Below, in pieces: positions 1 through 8,372 of a stretch of DNA of 64,000 nt. A program made the translations under genes and the position numbers. The stretch's first letter is position 1, and each line of letters starts with the position of its first letter. A model generated the notes under the pieces. The model was not told the origin of the DNA and made no database searches. It saw nothing but the letters and a program-made list of their open reading frames with translations. This DNA comes from Mycolicibacterium arenosum. Lineage in GTDB: Bacteria > Actinomycetota > Actinomycetes > Mycobacteriales > Mycobacteriaceae. Location: positions 372,001 through 436,000 of the forward strand of contig NZ_JANDBD010000001.1 in assembly GCF_024320865.1 (NCBI RefSeq), given 5' to 3'.

Positions 1-1
1 C

Positions 2-763
2 GTGGTCGGCTGCGGCAACCTGCTGCGCGGTGACGACGGCGTGGGTCCCGTTCTGATCCGCCATCTCTGGGAGCTCGGGGTGCCCGACGGAGCGCAGATG
101 GTCGACGGCGGAACTGCGGGCATGGACACCGCGTTCCGGATGCGCGGAGCGAAACGGGTCGTCATCGTCGACGCGGCGGCGACCGGAGCCGCGCCGGGAA
201 CGGTCTACCGGGTCCCCGGTGAGGAGTTCGAGGAACTGCCACCCCTGCAGGGGCTGCACACCCACTCGTTCCGCTGGGACCACGCCATCGCCTTCGCCAG
301 GTGGGCGCTGGGCGACGCCTGCCCGACGGACATCACCGTGTTCCTGATCGAAGTGGCGGGAGTCGACTACGGGGCCGAGCTGTCCGAGCCGGTGCTGGCG
401 GGTATGCAGACCGTCATCGACGTCGTCGAGCGCGACTTCCTGGGCCCTCTCCGTCCCGCGAAGGCGTCCCAGGTGACGGTCGAGTTCACCGCCGACGGCT
501 ACCTCCGACTCGACGCGGCGCTCGCGGCCAGCAGGTTCGCCTCGGATGCAGTCGCCGCGATCGTGCGCGGCAACGACTTCCTCCTGATCCCGTTGCGCGG
601 CCCCCGTAGCGGCGGCCTGCTGCTCAAACAACGCAATCCCGCCGGGGATCGCAGCGCGCTGATTCACGAGGTGCTGTACGGCCGTATCCCGGTGGGAGTT
701 CGGACGGCCTTCTGGGACGACGAGCGCGGCGCACTGCGCGTCCCGCTGGAGCCGACGACGTGA
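2..763 (+). CDS. [NiFe]-hydrogenase maturation endopeptidase with C-terminal extension (5' partial)
   Basis: HyaD/HycI-type protease that removes the C-terminal peptide of a hydrogenase large subunit after nickel insertion, in the cytoplasm. The open frame runs in from the window edge, and the first visible residues VVGCGNLLRGDDGVG are the conserved N-terminal motif (GxGNxLxxDDGxG, with metal-binding Asp). A few start residues are therefore missing and the GTG at base 2 is probably internal. Family members are usually 150-170 residues. This one has about 250, with an extra C-terminal part from about residue 155 to the end that I do not recognise as a protease segment. It overlaps the next gene by a few bases and sits at the head of the visible accessory operon, so the structural hydrogenase genes (probably a group 1h or 2a uptake enzyme) should lie just upstream, outside the window. 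Confidence 0.85.
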   Translation: MVGCGNLLRGDDGVGPVLIRHLWELGVPDGAQMVDGGTAGMDTAFRMRGAKRVVIVDAAATGAAPGTVYRVPGEEFEELPPLQGLHTHSFRWDHAIAFARWALGDACPTDITVFLIEVAGVDYGAELSEPVLAGMQTVIDVVERDFLGPLRPAKASQVTVEFTADGYLRLDAALAASRFASDAVAAIVRGNDFLLIPLRGPRSGGLLLKQRNPAGDRSALIHEVLYGRIPVGVRTAFWDDERGALRVPLEPTT

Positions 764-978
764 TGCCCGAACGGAGTTCCGCCGACCACGCGCACGCCGT
801 CGAGACGATGATCGTCGAGGAGCGCGGGCAGTTCGCCGTGGAGATCGCGGTGGTCTTCGCCGACGGGGTCGTGCGAAAGCGCATCGACACCCATCGGACC
901 CGCCGCCGGGCCGAACTGGCCGCCAGTGTGATCAAACGTGCCGCTGAGCGTGACCTGTCGGGTCCGCTGACCGGATGA
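763..978 (+). CDS. small conserved protein of hydrogenase accessory operon
   Basis: A 71-residue charged protein of unknown function. The ATG shares a base with the stop of the preceding protease (TGATG), and a GTG one codon earlier is an alternative start, so translation is coupled either way. It has no membrane segment or cysteine motif. The size and alternating strand pattern, then a helix rich in Arg/Ala, loosely recall the small Rv1738/Rv2632c (DUF1876) dormancy proteins, but I see no diagnostic match. Its place between a hydrogenase protease and a TPR protein suggests an accessory role in hydrogenase assembly. That is inference from position only. Confidence 0.7.
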   Translation: MPERSSADHAHAVETMIVEERGQFAVEIAVVFADGVVRKRIDTHRTRRRAELAASVIKRAAERDLSGPLTG

Positions 979-994
979 CCAACGAGGGAGGGCC

Positions 995-2254
995 GTGACC
1001 GACATCGCGATCGGAGAACCGTCGACGACACTCGCCGTGCGCCCACAACCGTTGGGCGCCTTCGGCCTTCCCCTGGGGTATCTGCTGATCCCGGCCGGCG
1101 ACGACACCGAGAACGCCCGCCGGGCGCTGCTCGCGGGCTGTCTGCCCGACGACTGGCCGCCCCGGCTAGCCGCCCACCGGCACGCCCTCGCCGGCGATCG
1201 CGACGCCGCGCTCGCCGCGCTCGCCGCGCTCGACGGCACCGACCCGATCTCGCGCTACAACCGATTCGTCCTGGACTCCGACCTCGAGGACGCGGGCGAG
1301 CTTCGGGCCGCACTCGGAGAGTTCGCCCCGCTGGTGGATCTGGTGTCCTTCGTGCTCGGACGAATCGACGAGCCGCCCGACGTCGGCGATTCGGACGCGG
1401 AACTGGCGGCCGTACTGCTCGCGGCGGCGGCGGCCAGCCACGCCCTCGCCGACGACCCCGCTTCCGCTATCCGACTGCTGGATTCCGCGGTGGAACAGGC
1501 CCGCGTCGCCTCCGCGCCGCTGGCCGGGGTGCTGCTCGGGGCCTCGGCGTCGGTTCACCTCGAGACGGACGACCCCGGTGAGGCGCACGAACGCATCGAG
1601 CGGGCGCTGCGGCTGCTGGACGGCGCCGATGCGCTGCGGGTCGAACGCGCCGAACTGCACCTGACGGCGGCGGGGCTGCTGCACGAACAGGCTCAGGACA
1701 ATCCGAGCCTGCTGGCTCAGGCCGTCCCGCACTATCACTCCGCGCTGCAGCTGGTTCAGCGCGGCGATGCACCCCTGCTGTGGGCGTCGGCGCACGCGAA
1801 CCTCGCGACCGCCTACCTGACGATGCCGATGGTGGAGGCCTCCGGCCAGCTGAGGTTGGGGGTCGCCGCGCAGTCGCTGCGGTCGGCGTTGACCGTGTAC
1901 ACGCGCGAAGACCATCCCGAGCAGTGGGCGAGTGTGCAACTGAACCTCGCCAATTCGCTCGTCTACTCGCCGTCGAAGCATCAGGCCGACAACCTCGTCG
2001 AGGCCGTCGAACTGTACGAGGCGGTGCTCGAGGCCCGCGACCGGAACACCGATCCGCTCGGCCGGGCCAGGGTGCTGGCCAACCAGGGCAACGTGCTCGC
2101 CCACCTCGGTGCGTTCAACGAGGCCAAAGCCAAGCTGTACGAGGCGCGTTCGCTCTTCGAGGAACTCGGGGACGACGAGTCGGTGCGGGCCGTGCGCGGC
2201 GTGCTCGACGAGGTCGCCCGACAGGTCACGCTGAACCGAACCGAGTCATCATGA
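995..2254 (+). CDS. TPR-repeat protein of uptake-hydrogenase operon
   Basis: A 419-residue soluble, Ala/Leu-rich all-helical protein. The second half (about residues 170-410) has recurring 34-residue-like helical hairpins with Ala/Gly/Tyr at TPR positions, for example ANLATAYL and LNLANSLVY motifs, consistent with a scaffold that binds partner proteins. The start is a GTG preceded by a GAGGGAG ribosome binding site at about 983-990. The gene ends in an ATGA overlap with the NifU-Rieske gene. TPR proteins are recurrent members of actinobacterial high-affinity uptake [NiFe]-hydrogenase clusters (established association), where they are thought to help assembly or localisation. No catalytic residues are evident. 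Confidence 0.75.
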   Translation: MTDIAIGEPSTTLAVRPQPLGAFGLPLGYLLIPAGDDTENARRALLAGCLPDDWPPRLAAHRHALAGDRDAALAALAALDGTDPISRYNRFVLDSDLEDAGELRAALGEFAPLVDLVSFVLGRIDEPPDVGDSDAELAAVLLAAAAASHALADDPASAIRLLDSAVEQARVASAPLAGVLLGASASVHLETDDPGEAHERIERALRLLDGADALRVERAELHLTAAGLLHEQAQDNPSLLAQAVPHYHSALQLVQRGDAPLLWASAHANLATAYLTMPMVEASGQLRLGVAAQSLRSALTVYTREDHPEQWASVQLNLANSLVYSPSKHQADNLVEAVELYEAVLEARDRNTDPLGRARVLANQGNVLAHLGAFNEAKAKLYEARSLFEELGDDESVRAVRGVLDEVARQVTLNRTESS

Positions 2255-3159
2255 CCGCCACAGCCGACCATGCGACATCCGCTCCGACGCCGGACGGTGA
2301 ACCGGAGTTCGAGAAGCTCGCCAACCGGGTGGACGACGCGATGCGGGCGCTGGCGGGGCTTGATCCGATGTCGCGGGGGATCGCCGAGGAGGTCAAGGCC
2401 TCCGTCGAGGCGATCCACCGGGCCGGGCTGGTGTCGATCGTGCGCCGCTTGAAGGCGGACGAGGCCACCCGAGAGGCGTTGTTCGACCTCGTCGACGACC
2501 CCGTGGTGCACCTGCTGTTCTCGCTGCACGAGATCGTGCGACCGGATCCGATGACGCTCGCGAACCGCGTGCTGACGGAGGTCCGTCCGCAGCTGCAGAG
2601 CCACGGCGGCGACGTCGCCCTGGTGCGCATCGAGGGCGACACGGCGTTCGTCCGGCTCGAAGGAGCGTGCAACGGCTGCTCGATGTCGTCGGTGACGCTG
2701 CGCACGCTGGTCGAGGGCGCGCTGAAGGACGGCGTGCCGGGGATCGGCCACGTCGAGGTGCTGCCCAACGAGCCGTCACCCACCCTGATCTCGGTGGAGT
2801 CCCTGCGGGTCGGGTTGAGCCCCGCGAAGGAGGGATGGGTGAAGGTCGCCCCGGCGGGTGAGCTGCCGGAGGGCGCCATCACACCGAGCACGGTCACCGC
2901 TTCCTCCGGTGTCTCAGCAGAGGTCATCGTCGTCAACGTCCAGAACAAGCTGACGGCCTATCGGAACGAATGCGCCCACGAGGCACTGCCTTTGGACAAC
3001 GCGATGCTCGACGTGTCGAACGGGACCCTGACCTGCCCGTGGCACGGCTTCTGTTACGACGCGACGTCGGGGGAGTGCCTGACGGCGCCTGGCGCGCAGT
3101 TGGAGCAGCTGCCCCTACGGATCGACCGCGGCGACGTCTGGGTTCGGGTCACCTCGTGA
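2251..3159 (+). CDS. NifU-like / Rieske [2Fe-2S] fusion protein
   Basis: A 302-residue protein with two iron-sulfur modules. The NifU C-terminal-like domain at about residues 100-180 carries the CxxC motif (ACNGCSMSS), as in scaffolds that hold or deliver a cluster. The C-terminal Rieske domain at about 225-300 carries both ligand pairs, CAH (in ECAHEALPLD) and CPWHG. Together these suggest cluster delivery plus an electron-transfer relay for the neighbouring uptake hydrogenase. The first 90 residues are helical and unassigned. The start overlaps the TPR gene (ATGA) and the end overlaps the NHL gene (GTGA), so it is translationally coupled on both sides. Rieske/NifU proteins are typical of mycobacterial Huc/Hhy hydrogenase operons. 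The exact electron acceptor is not visible here. Confidence 0.88.
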   Translation: MTATADHATSAPTPDGEPEFEKLANRVDDAMRALAGLDPMSRGIAEEVKASVEAIHRAGLVSIVRRLKADEATREALFDLVDDPVVHLLFSLHEIVRPDPMTLANRVLTEVRPQLQSHGGDVALVRIEGDTAFVRLEGACNGCSMSSVTLRTLVEGALKDGVPGIGHVEVLPNEPSPTLISVESLRVGLSPAKEGWVKVAPAGELPEGAITPSTVTASSGVSAEVIVVNVQNKLTAYRNECAHEALPLDNAMLDVSNGTLTCPWHGFCYDATSGECLTAPGAQLEQLPLRIDRGDVWVRVTS

Positions 3160-4346
3160 GCCGCTACACCGTCCGCCTGAACGTCAGCGGGCGGCCGGCC
3201 AGGGTGGACGTCGCGCCCGAGGCCGACCTCAGCGACGGATGGGTTCCCGAACGGTGGCTGGGCGCGCCCGCGCCGGGCGGGTTGGCGTTGCCGCCCGCCA
3301 GCCCCACCATGGCCTGGATGTACTCGCCGCGGGGGGTGTATCTCGGCGAGAACCACGTCGTGGTCGCTGATTCCGGTAACCACCGCGTGCTGGTCTGGCA
3401 CGGTGTCCCCACTGCCGACGAGCAACCCGCCGATGTCGTGCTCGGTCAACCGGACGGGGTCACCGAGGGCCGCGCGGCGAACGGGCGCGGGCCGGAACGC
3501 GGGATGAACCTGCCGACCGGGGTGCTGGTCCACGAGGGCCGGCTGATCGTCGCCGACGCCTGGCATCACCGGATTCTGGTGTGGGACGAGGTGCCCGTGC
3601 TCAGTGACACCCCGCCGGATCACGTCATCGGCCAGCCCGACGCGAGCAGCGTGACCGAGAACCAGGGGGGTGCGTGCTCGGCGGCGACGTTCTACTGGCC
3701 GTTCGGAATCGCCGTCGTCGGCGGACGCTTCTGGGTCGCCGACACCGGTAATCGGCGCGTACTCGGTTGGGACGGCGGCGTTCCCACCGACGGGCGACCG
3801 GCCGACGTGGTGCTCGGCCAGCCCGACCCCGCGAGCCGTGAGGAGAACCGCGGGCAGCCCGCGGGCCCGGCCGGCTTCCGGTGGCCGCACGCCATCGCCG
3901 GACACGACGACCTGCTGCTCGTCGCCGACGCCGGTGACCACCGCGTGCTCGGCTGGTCGCCACCGCCGGACGCCGACGCGCCCGCCGACCTCGTCATCGG
4001 TCAGCCGGACTTCACCTCGGCCTCCGAGTGGCCTTACGGGCCGCACACCGGCGACCGGTTCCGGTTCCCCTACGCGGTGGCCCTCGACGGGTCGGGCGAC
4101 TCCGAGCGCCTCGCGATCGCCGACACCGCCAACAACCGAATCCTGATGTGGGACGGCCTTCCCGCCGACGGCCGGCCCGCCGATCACGTACTGGCACAAC
4201 CCGATTTCGGCTCCAACGGGGAGAATCGTTGGACGTCGGTGCAGCGCGACACCTTGTGCTGGCCGTACGGGATCTCATTGCGCGGGAACCGATTGGCGGT
4301 CGCCGACTCCGGCAACAATCGCGTCGTGATCTGGAGACGCTCATGA
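3156..4346 (+). CDS. NHL-repeat beta-propeller protein
   Basis: A 396-residue protein with about six copies of a repeat of the form VADSGNHRVLVW ... PADVVLGQPD, which is the NHL/YncE-like beta-propeller signature. Repeats start near residues 65, 125, 190, 255, 325 and 375. Such propellers act as protein-interaction platforms, and this type recurs in actinobacterial uptake-hydrogenase operons. It has no signal peptide, so it is probably cytoplasmic or peripheral. The GTG start overlaps the NifU-Rieske stop (GTGA) and the stop overlaps the next ATG. The short N-terminal strand region (residues 1-50) is not part of the propeller. The function is inferred as structural or assembly. Confidence 0.85.
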   Translation: MSRYTVRLNVSGRPARVDVAPEADLSDGWVPERWLGAPAPGGLALPPASPTMAWMYSPRGVYLGENHVVVADSGNHRVLVWHGVPTADEQPADVVLGQPDGVTEGRAANGRGPERGMNLPTGVLVHEGRLIVADAWHHRILVWDEVPVLSDTPPDHVIGQPDASSVTENQGGACSAATFYWPFGIAVVGGRFWVADTGNRRVLGWDGGVPTDGRPADVVLGQPDPASREENRGQPAGPAGFRWPHAIAGHDDLLLVADAGDHRVLGWSPPPDADAPADLVIGQPDFTSASEWPYGPHTGDRFRFPYAVALDGSGDSERLAIADTANNRILMWDGLPADGRPADHVLAQPDFGSNGENRWTSVQRDTLCWPYGISLRGNRLAVADSGNNRVVIWRRS

Positions 4347-5179
4347 GGCCGCGGATCGTTCAGGACGAGGGCCAGCTCGGCTTCTACTGGGCGACCTCGA
4401 CCGGCGCCCCGACCTCGCTGCAGGCGCTGGTGGCCGACGACGAGGAGCCCGACCGACTGGTGGCCACCCATCTCGAGGCGATCGACGACGCACTGATCAT
4501 CGCGGCCGAGCGCTTCGGCGAGGTGCTGGGCGGCGGCCGGCGACCGACGGCCGATGAGCGCGAGGACCTGCTCGAACTCCATCGCACGCTGGACCGGCTG
4601 TGCTTCGAATACGCGGCGGCTCTGGAATCCACCGGGCTGTCCGCCGAACTGCGGGCGGGCAAGATCATCGGAACCGCGGCGCTGTTCTCGATTCGGGCCC
4701 GCCAGCCGCTCGGGCTGCTCGGACCGGCTCCGTTCGACGGGGAGCTCGACGATCCGGGGCTCGGCGTCGTCGGCGGCTTCGGCGACATGCAGCAGGTCGA
4801 CCCGTCCGCGCCGTGGAAGGGTGGCCGCTGGGTCGTCAGAACCGAAGCAGGCCAACGCTATCCGTTGACACTGTCGATGATGATGTACGACAGCTCGGGA
4901 GTGAACAAGGAGTCCGCACGCAACGAGCACCTCGATGCGCTGCGCTCGGTGGTCGCGTCGGCGCAGTCGGCCAACGCCGATCCGATGGCGGTGACGTGTG
5001 CGCTGGACTGGCTCGTCTACGACTGGCTGATGGCGCACCGCGACGGCCCGGACAGCGCCGAGATCGTCTTCCCGAAGGGCTACGAGGCCGCTGCGGAGGT
5101 GATCGTGTCGGCCGCGGCGGCATCGGTTGCTGCGCGCGCCACGTTCGATCCCGGCCTAGCGGGCGTGGCGACTCGTTGA
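4343..5179 (+). CDS. conserved hypothetical protein, last gene of hydrogenase accessory operon
   Basis: A 278-residue soluble protein that I do not assign to a known family. It is mostly helical (about residues 30-110 and 195-275) around a central Gly/Pro-rich segment with a beta section (WKGGRWVVRTEAG). There is no signal peptide, transmembrane segment or cysteine cluster. The ATG overlaps the NHL-protein stop, so it belongs to the same transcript. The gene ends 22 bases before the convergent universal stress gene. Its conserved position suggests a hydrogenase-specific assembly or regulatory role. That is inference. Confidence 0.75.
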   Translation: MRPRIVQDEGQLGFYWATSTGAPTSLQALVADDEEPDRLVATHLEAIDDALIIAAERFGEVLGGGRRPTADEREDLLELHRTLDRLCFEYAAALESTGLSAELRAGKIIGTAALFSIRARQPLGLLGPAPFDGELDDPGLGVVGGFGDMQQVDPSAPWKGGRWVVRTEAGQRYPLTLSMMMYDSSGVNKESARNEHLDALRSVVASAQSANADPMAVTCALDWLVYDWLMAHRDGPDSAEIVFPKGYEAAAEVIVSAAAASVAARATFDPGLAGVATR

Positions 5180-5201
5180 GCGGCGCAGCGCGTGCGTCGA
5201 G

Positions 5202-6092
5202 TCACCCGCGGCGGGCGACGATCACAGGGGTGTCCGTGGCGTGGACGACGGTGCTGCTGACCGAGCCGAGCAGCATGCCCGCGAAACCCCCGCGGCCGTG
5301 GCTGCCCACTACGAGCAGCTGAGCGGTCTCGGCGGCCTCGAGCAGGTGGCGCGCCGGCTGATTGAAGACCACCCGGCGATGAACGTGCACGTCCGGGTAG
5401 CGGTCCTGCCAGCCGGCCATCCGCTCGGCCAAGGTCTCCTCGGCCTCGGGCTGGAAGTCCGGCCAGGCCGAAACCGGAATGCCGGAGTGGACGGCGTCGC
5501 TCCACGCGTGCACCGCCAGTAACTCGGCGCTGCGCCTACTCGCCTCGTCGAACGCCATCGCGACGGCCAACTCCGACGCCGGTGAGCCGTCCACGCCGAC
5601 GACCACCGGACCCTCGTGTTCGACACGACCGTCCGCCGGGTCGCGGATCACGGCCACCGGGCAGTGCGAGTGATGGACCAGTCCGTTGCTCGCCGACCCG
5701 AAGAGGCCCCGGCGCCACGCGCCTCGACCTCGGCTGCCCACCACGATCAGCTGAGCGTCCTTCGTCGCGTCGATGAGCGTCGGAATCGGGTTGGCGGTGA
5801 CCAACTCGTCGCGCAGCACCACGCGCTCACTCGGCGAGAAGTCCGCTTCGACGATGCGGTGGGCCGCGTCGATGACGCGCTGCCCCTCGTCGCGTTGCTG
5901 CTCGATGAACTCACGCGGGAGCGGAGCGATCGCATATCCCACTCCCGAGACCGCGGGAAGCTGAACCACGTGCAGCAGCGTCAACTCGACGTTGCGCAGC
6001 GCCGCGTCTCTGGCGGCCCAGCGCACTGCGGCATCCGATGCGGCGGACCCGTCGACGCCGACGACGATTCGATCTGATGGATGGTCGGACAT
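5202..6092 (-). CDS. universal stress protein, tandem two-domain
   Basis: A 296-residue tandem USP. Each half has the ATP-binding pattern G-x2-G-x9-GS: first VVGSRGRGAWRRGLFGSAS at about residue 115, second VVGSHGRGGFAGMLLGSVS near residue 265. Both start with the VVGVDGS strand-loop. These are the nucleotide-binding USPs common in the mycobacterial DosR regulon, thought to sense ATP and restrain growth. The ATG at 6092 is chosen because a GGAGGA ribosome site lies just upstream on the minus strand. A DosR-box-like site is at 6177-6190, about 85 bases upstream. It is the only USP in the window, apart from the Rv2005c-like one at 46907-47794, with both nucleotide motifs fully intact. Confidence 0.92.
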   Translation of the reverse strand: MSDHPSDRIVVGVDGSAASDAAVRWAARDAALRNVELTLLHVVQLPAVSGVGYAIAPLPREFIEQQRDEGQRVIDAAHRIVEADFSPSERVVLRDELVTANPIPTLIDATKDAQLIVVGSRGRGAWRRGLFGSASNGLVHHSHCPVAVIRDPADGRVEHEGPVVVGVDGSPASELAVAMAFDEASRRSAELLAVHAWSDAVHSGIPVSAWPDFQPEAEETLAERMAGWQDRYPDVHVHRRVVFNQPARHLLEAAETAQLLVVGSHGRGGFAGMLLGSVSSTVVHATDTPVIVARRG

Positions 6093-6176
6093 GGCGGTGC
6101 TCCTCCGGTGGTGCGATACAGCCGACGCTAGGGTGCCGACGGGGGGTTGAACGGCATGCATTCGGCCTCTATCGCA

Positions 6177-6190
6177 GGGCCGAAGGTCCC
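6177..6190. promoter_or_regulatory. DosR-box-like site upstream of USP
   Basis: GGGCCGAAGGTCCC matches 11 of 14 positions of the DosR core GGGACTWWAGTCCC. It lies about 85 bases upstream of the minus-strand USP start at 6092. Confidence 0.65.
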
Positions 6191-6197
6191 GACGGGC

Positions 6198-7847
6198 CTA
6201 CGCGGCCACGTGGGACCGGGCGTGCGCGATCGCCTCGTCCAACGTGTCCATCAGATGATTGTGGTGCCGCAGCGAGTCGAACACGCCGACGTTGGCGAGT
6301 AGGTCTCTGTGCTCGGGCTGAACCCCCTTGATGATCACCGTGATACCGCGTGCCTCGAGTTGCCTGGTGATCTCCGACAGTGTGTGCGCCCCGGTGGCGT
6401 CGAGCATGCCGAGCTGCGACATCCGAATGATCACCACGGCGACGTGTGGGTGCTCGGCATCGACGATCGCCGCCGAAATGCGCTCGGCCGCAGCGAAGAA
6501 CATGGCCCCGTCCAGACGCAGCAGCGCTATGCGTTCGTCACCCGGCCGGTGGGGTCCCGGCAACTCCTCGCGGACCACACTGCTGCGGCGCGCCACGCTG
6601 CGAATGGCGAACACCGCGGCGACGACGATACCGATCTCGACGGCTTCGATGAGGTCGAAACACACCGTCACCGTGGCAGTCACCACGAAGGTCAGGGCGT
6701 CCGAGCGGGTCGAACGGATGATCTGCCGCACCGTTGCCGCGGAGATCATCCGGAAGGACGTCACCATCAGCACACCGGCCAACGCCGACAGCGGGATCGC
6801 CGACACCGGGCCGGTCGCGAGGTAGACCACGGCGAGCAGCACCAGCGAGTGCACTATCGCCGACACCCTGGTCAGGGCACCGGCGCGGACGTTGACGGCG
6901 GTGCGCGCGATCGCGCCCGTGGCGGGCATACCCCCGAACACCCCCGACGCGACCGATGCCAAACCCTGACCGAGCAGTTCGCGATCGGGGTCGTACGGAC
7001 CGGTCGGCGACATGGTCGCCGCGACCCGCGCCGAGAGCAGGGATTCGATGGCCGATAGCGCCGCGATCGCCACGGCGGCACCCACCAGGGTCCGCAGGGC
7101 GCCGAGGTCGACCTCGGGCAGCACGGGTCCGGGCAGCTGCGATGGGAGTTCCCCGATCGTCGCCAACGACAGTCCGAACGCCGTCACCAGCAGGGTCGCG
7201 GCGATCACTGCGATCAGCGATGCGGGGATACCGGGGTGAAGCCTCGGTAGCCTGATCATCACCAGTGCGACGAAGGCAACCACGCCAACGGTTTTCGCCG
7301 CCGACGACCAGTCACCGTTCCCGACGACCTGTGCCACGACACCGTAGGCCGCGGGGAGGGTGCGTTGGCCCGCCTCAGCGGTCACGCCGAACGCGGCGGG
7401 AACCTGCTGCAGGAAGATGATCGCCGCGATGCCCAACGTGAAGCCCTCGATCACCGGCCAGGGGATGAACGTCACCGCGCGCCCCAGGCCGGCGATCCCG
7501 GCGACCACCACGATGACTCCGGCCAGGACGGTGACCAGCGCGATGCTGCCCACCCCGTGCTGCGCGACGATGGGCGCCAGTACCACCGCCATCGCCCCGG
7601 TCGGTCCGGACACCTGAACGTGGGAACCGCCGAAGACGGCGGCGACCAGGCCGGCGACGATGGCGGTGATCAGCCCGGCCGCTGCGCCCACCCCGGAACT
7701 GATGCCGAACGCCAGCGCGAGCGGCAGGGCGACGACACCGACGGTGAGGCCGGCCAGGACGTCACGACGCCATGACCGGGGGAGTGCGGAGTAGTCGGCG
7801 CGGCGAGGGACGAAACGACTGATGCCGCGGGACAGCGCACTGATCAC
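6198..7847 (-). CDS. SulP-family anion transporter with STAS domain
   Basis: A 549-residue inner-membrane transporter of the SLC26/SulP family. About 10-14 hydrophobic helices span residues 30-420, including the family-typical GITAIVAGLVAA-like and SGPTGAMAVVLAP segments. A cytoplasmic STAS domain follows at about 440-540 (LDGAMFFAAAERI ... SQLGMLDATGAHTL). Known substrates of the family are sulfate, bicarbonate and other anions, and the sequence does not settle which. The GTG start at 7847 overlaps the stop of the ArsR gene (GTGA), so the two are co-translated. An ArsR partner suggests control by a metal or redox/sulfur signal. The adjacent hypoxia genes allow bicarbonate or sulfate supply as the role, but that is speculation. 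Confidence 0.9.
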   Translation of the reverse strand: MISALSRGISRFVPRRADYSALPRSWRRDVLAGLTVGVVALPLALAFGISSGVGAAAGLITAIVAGLVAAVFGGSHVQVSGPTGAMAVVLAPIVAQHGVGSIALVTVLAGVIVVVAGIAGLGRAVTFIPWPVIEGFTLGIAAIIFLQQVPAAFGVTAEAGQRTLPAAYGVVAQVVGNGDWSSAAKTVGVVAFVALVMIRLPRLHPGIPASLIAVIAATLLVTAFGLSLATIGELPSQLPGPVLPEVDLGALRTLVGAAVAIAALSAIESLLSARVAATMSPTGPYDPDRELLGQGLASVASGVFGGMPATGAIARTAVNVRAGALTRVSAIVHSLVLLAVVYLATGPVSAIPLSALAGVLMVTSFRMISAATVRQIIRSTRSDALTFVVTATVTVCFDLIEAVEIGIVVAAVFAIRSVARRSSVVREELPGPHRPGDERIALLRLDGAMFFAAAERISAAIVDAEHPHVAVVIIRMSQLGMLDATGAHTLSEITRQLEARGITVIIKGVQPEHRDLLANVGVFDSLRHHNHLMDTLDEAIAHARSHVAA

Positions 7848-8221
7848 GTCGACGGCCCGACCGGTGGCAACGTCTTCAACGCCTCCAGTTGATCCCGTTG
7901 CCTGCCAAGCGTATCGGCGAGGAATGCGCGGGCGATGACCAGCAGTTCGGAGATCTTCGGATGGGCGAGTTCGTAGTAGACGGCATTGCCGACGCGGTGC
8001 CCGCTGACCACCCGATGGCGCTTGAGTACGGCCAGATGCTGGGACAGCAACGTCGGTTCGATCTCCGTCGCGGCGAGGATGTCGCTGACCGGTGTCGGAG
8101 CGGCGGCGGTGGAGAGGATCTCGAGCACCCGGATTCGGGCGGGATGTGCCAGGGCCTTGAAGAGGTTCGCCTTGATCTCGTAGAGCGGCTGCTCGGTCAC
8201 GCCGGGAAACGGCTCTGGCAC
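7844..8221 (-). CDS. ArsR-family winged-helix repressor
   Basis: A 125-residue ArsR/SmtB-type regulator. The core is FKALAHPARIRVLEIL, then the recognition region LLSQHLAVLKRHRVVSGHR and the wing VGNAVYYELAHPK. There is no CxC or ELCVCD metal motif in helix 3 (it reads PVSDILAATEIEPTLL), so the inducer is probably not a classical thiol-bound metal. The open frame extends upstream, but GTG at 8221 (or GTG at 8200) best fits the family N-terminus. It overlaps the SulP gene and is divergent from hoxEF. An inverted repeat at 8250-8267 in the shared promoter is a likely operator, so it probably represses itself and sulP, and could also affect the hydrogenase operon. Confidence 0.88.
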   Translation of the reverse strand: MPEPFPGVTEQPLYEIKANLFKALAHPARIRVLEILSTAAAPTPVSDILAATEIEPTLLSQHLAVLKRHRVVSGHRVGNAVYYELAHPKISELLVIARAFLADTLGRQRDQLEALKTLPPVGPST

Positions 8222-8249
8222 GGCACGGCCCTCCCCTGCGGATTGATGG

Positions 8250-8267
8250 ATTGAAGAAAGTCTCAAT
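8250..8267. promoter_or_regulatory. candidate ArsR operator (inverted repeat)
   Basis: ATTGA and TCAAT arms separated by 8 bases, in an AT-richer patch 29 bases upstream of the arsR start and between arsR and hoxEF. The spacing and sequence resemble ArsR/SmtB-type operators. Confidence 0.5.
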
Positions 8268-8291
8268 TCAGGGTAGTGCCGGGCGCGGCTG

Positions 8292-8305
8292 ATGCCAAAT
8301 GGCCC
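8292..8305. promoter_or_regulatory. weak DosR-box-like site upstream of hox operon
   Basis: ATGCCAAATGGCCC matches only 8 of 14 core positions but keeps G3, C5, AA and G10..CCC, the positions shared by the other boxes here. It lies about 68 bases upstream of the hoxEF start. Confidence 0.4.
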
Positions 8306-8372
8306 TACCCCCGGTTGGGCGCGGACACGCAGGGTTGGCTTGTTCCGCACACTCAACCGGGGGCGATTCACG

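Noticed and set aside
1195..1240. Short tandem CGCTCGCCG repeats within the TPR gene
   Set aside because: Encodes an Ala/Leu-rich helix in frame; ordinary codon repetition in GC-rich DNA.
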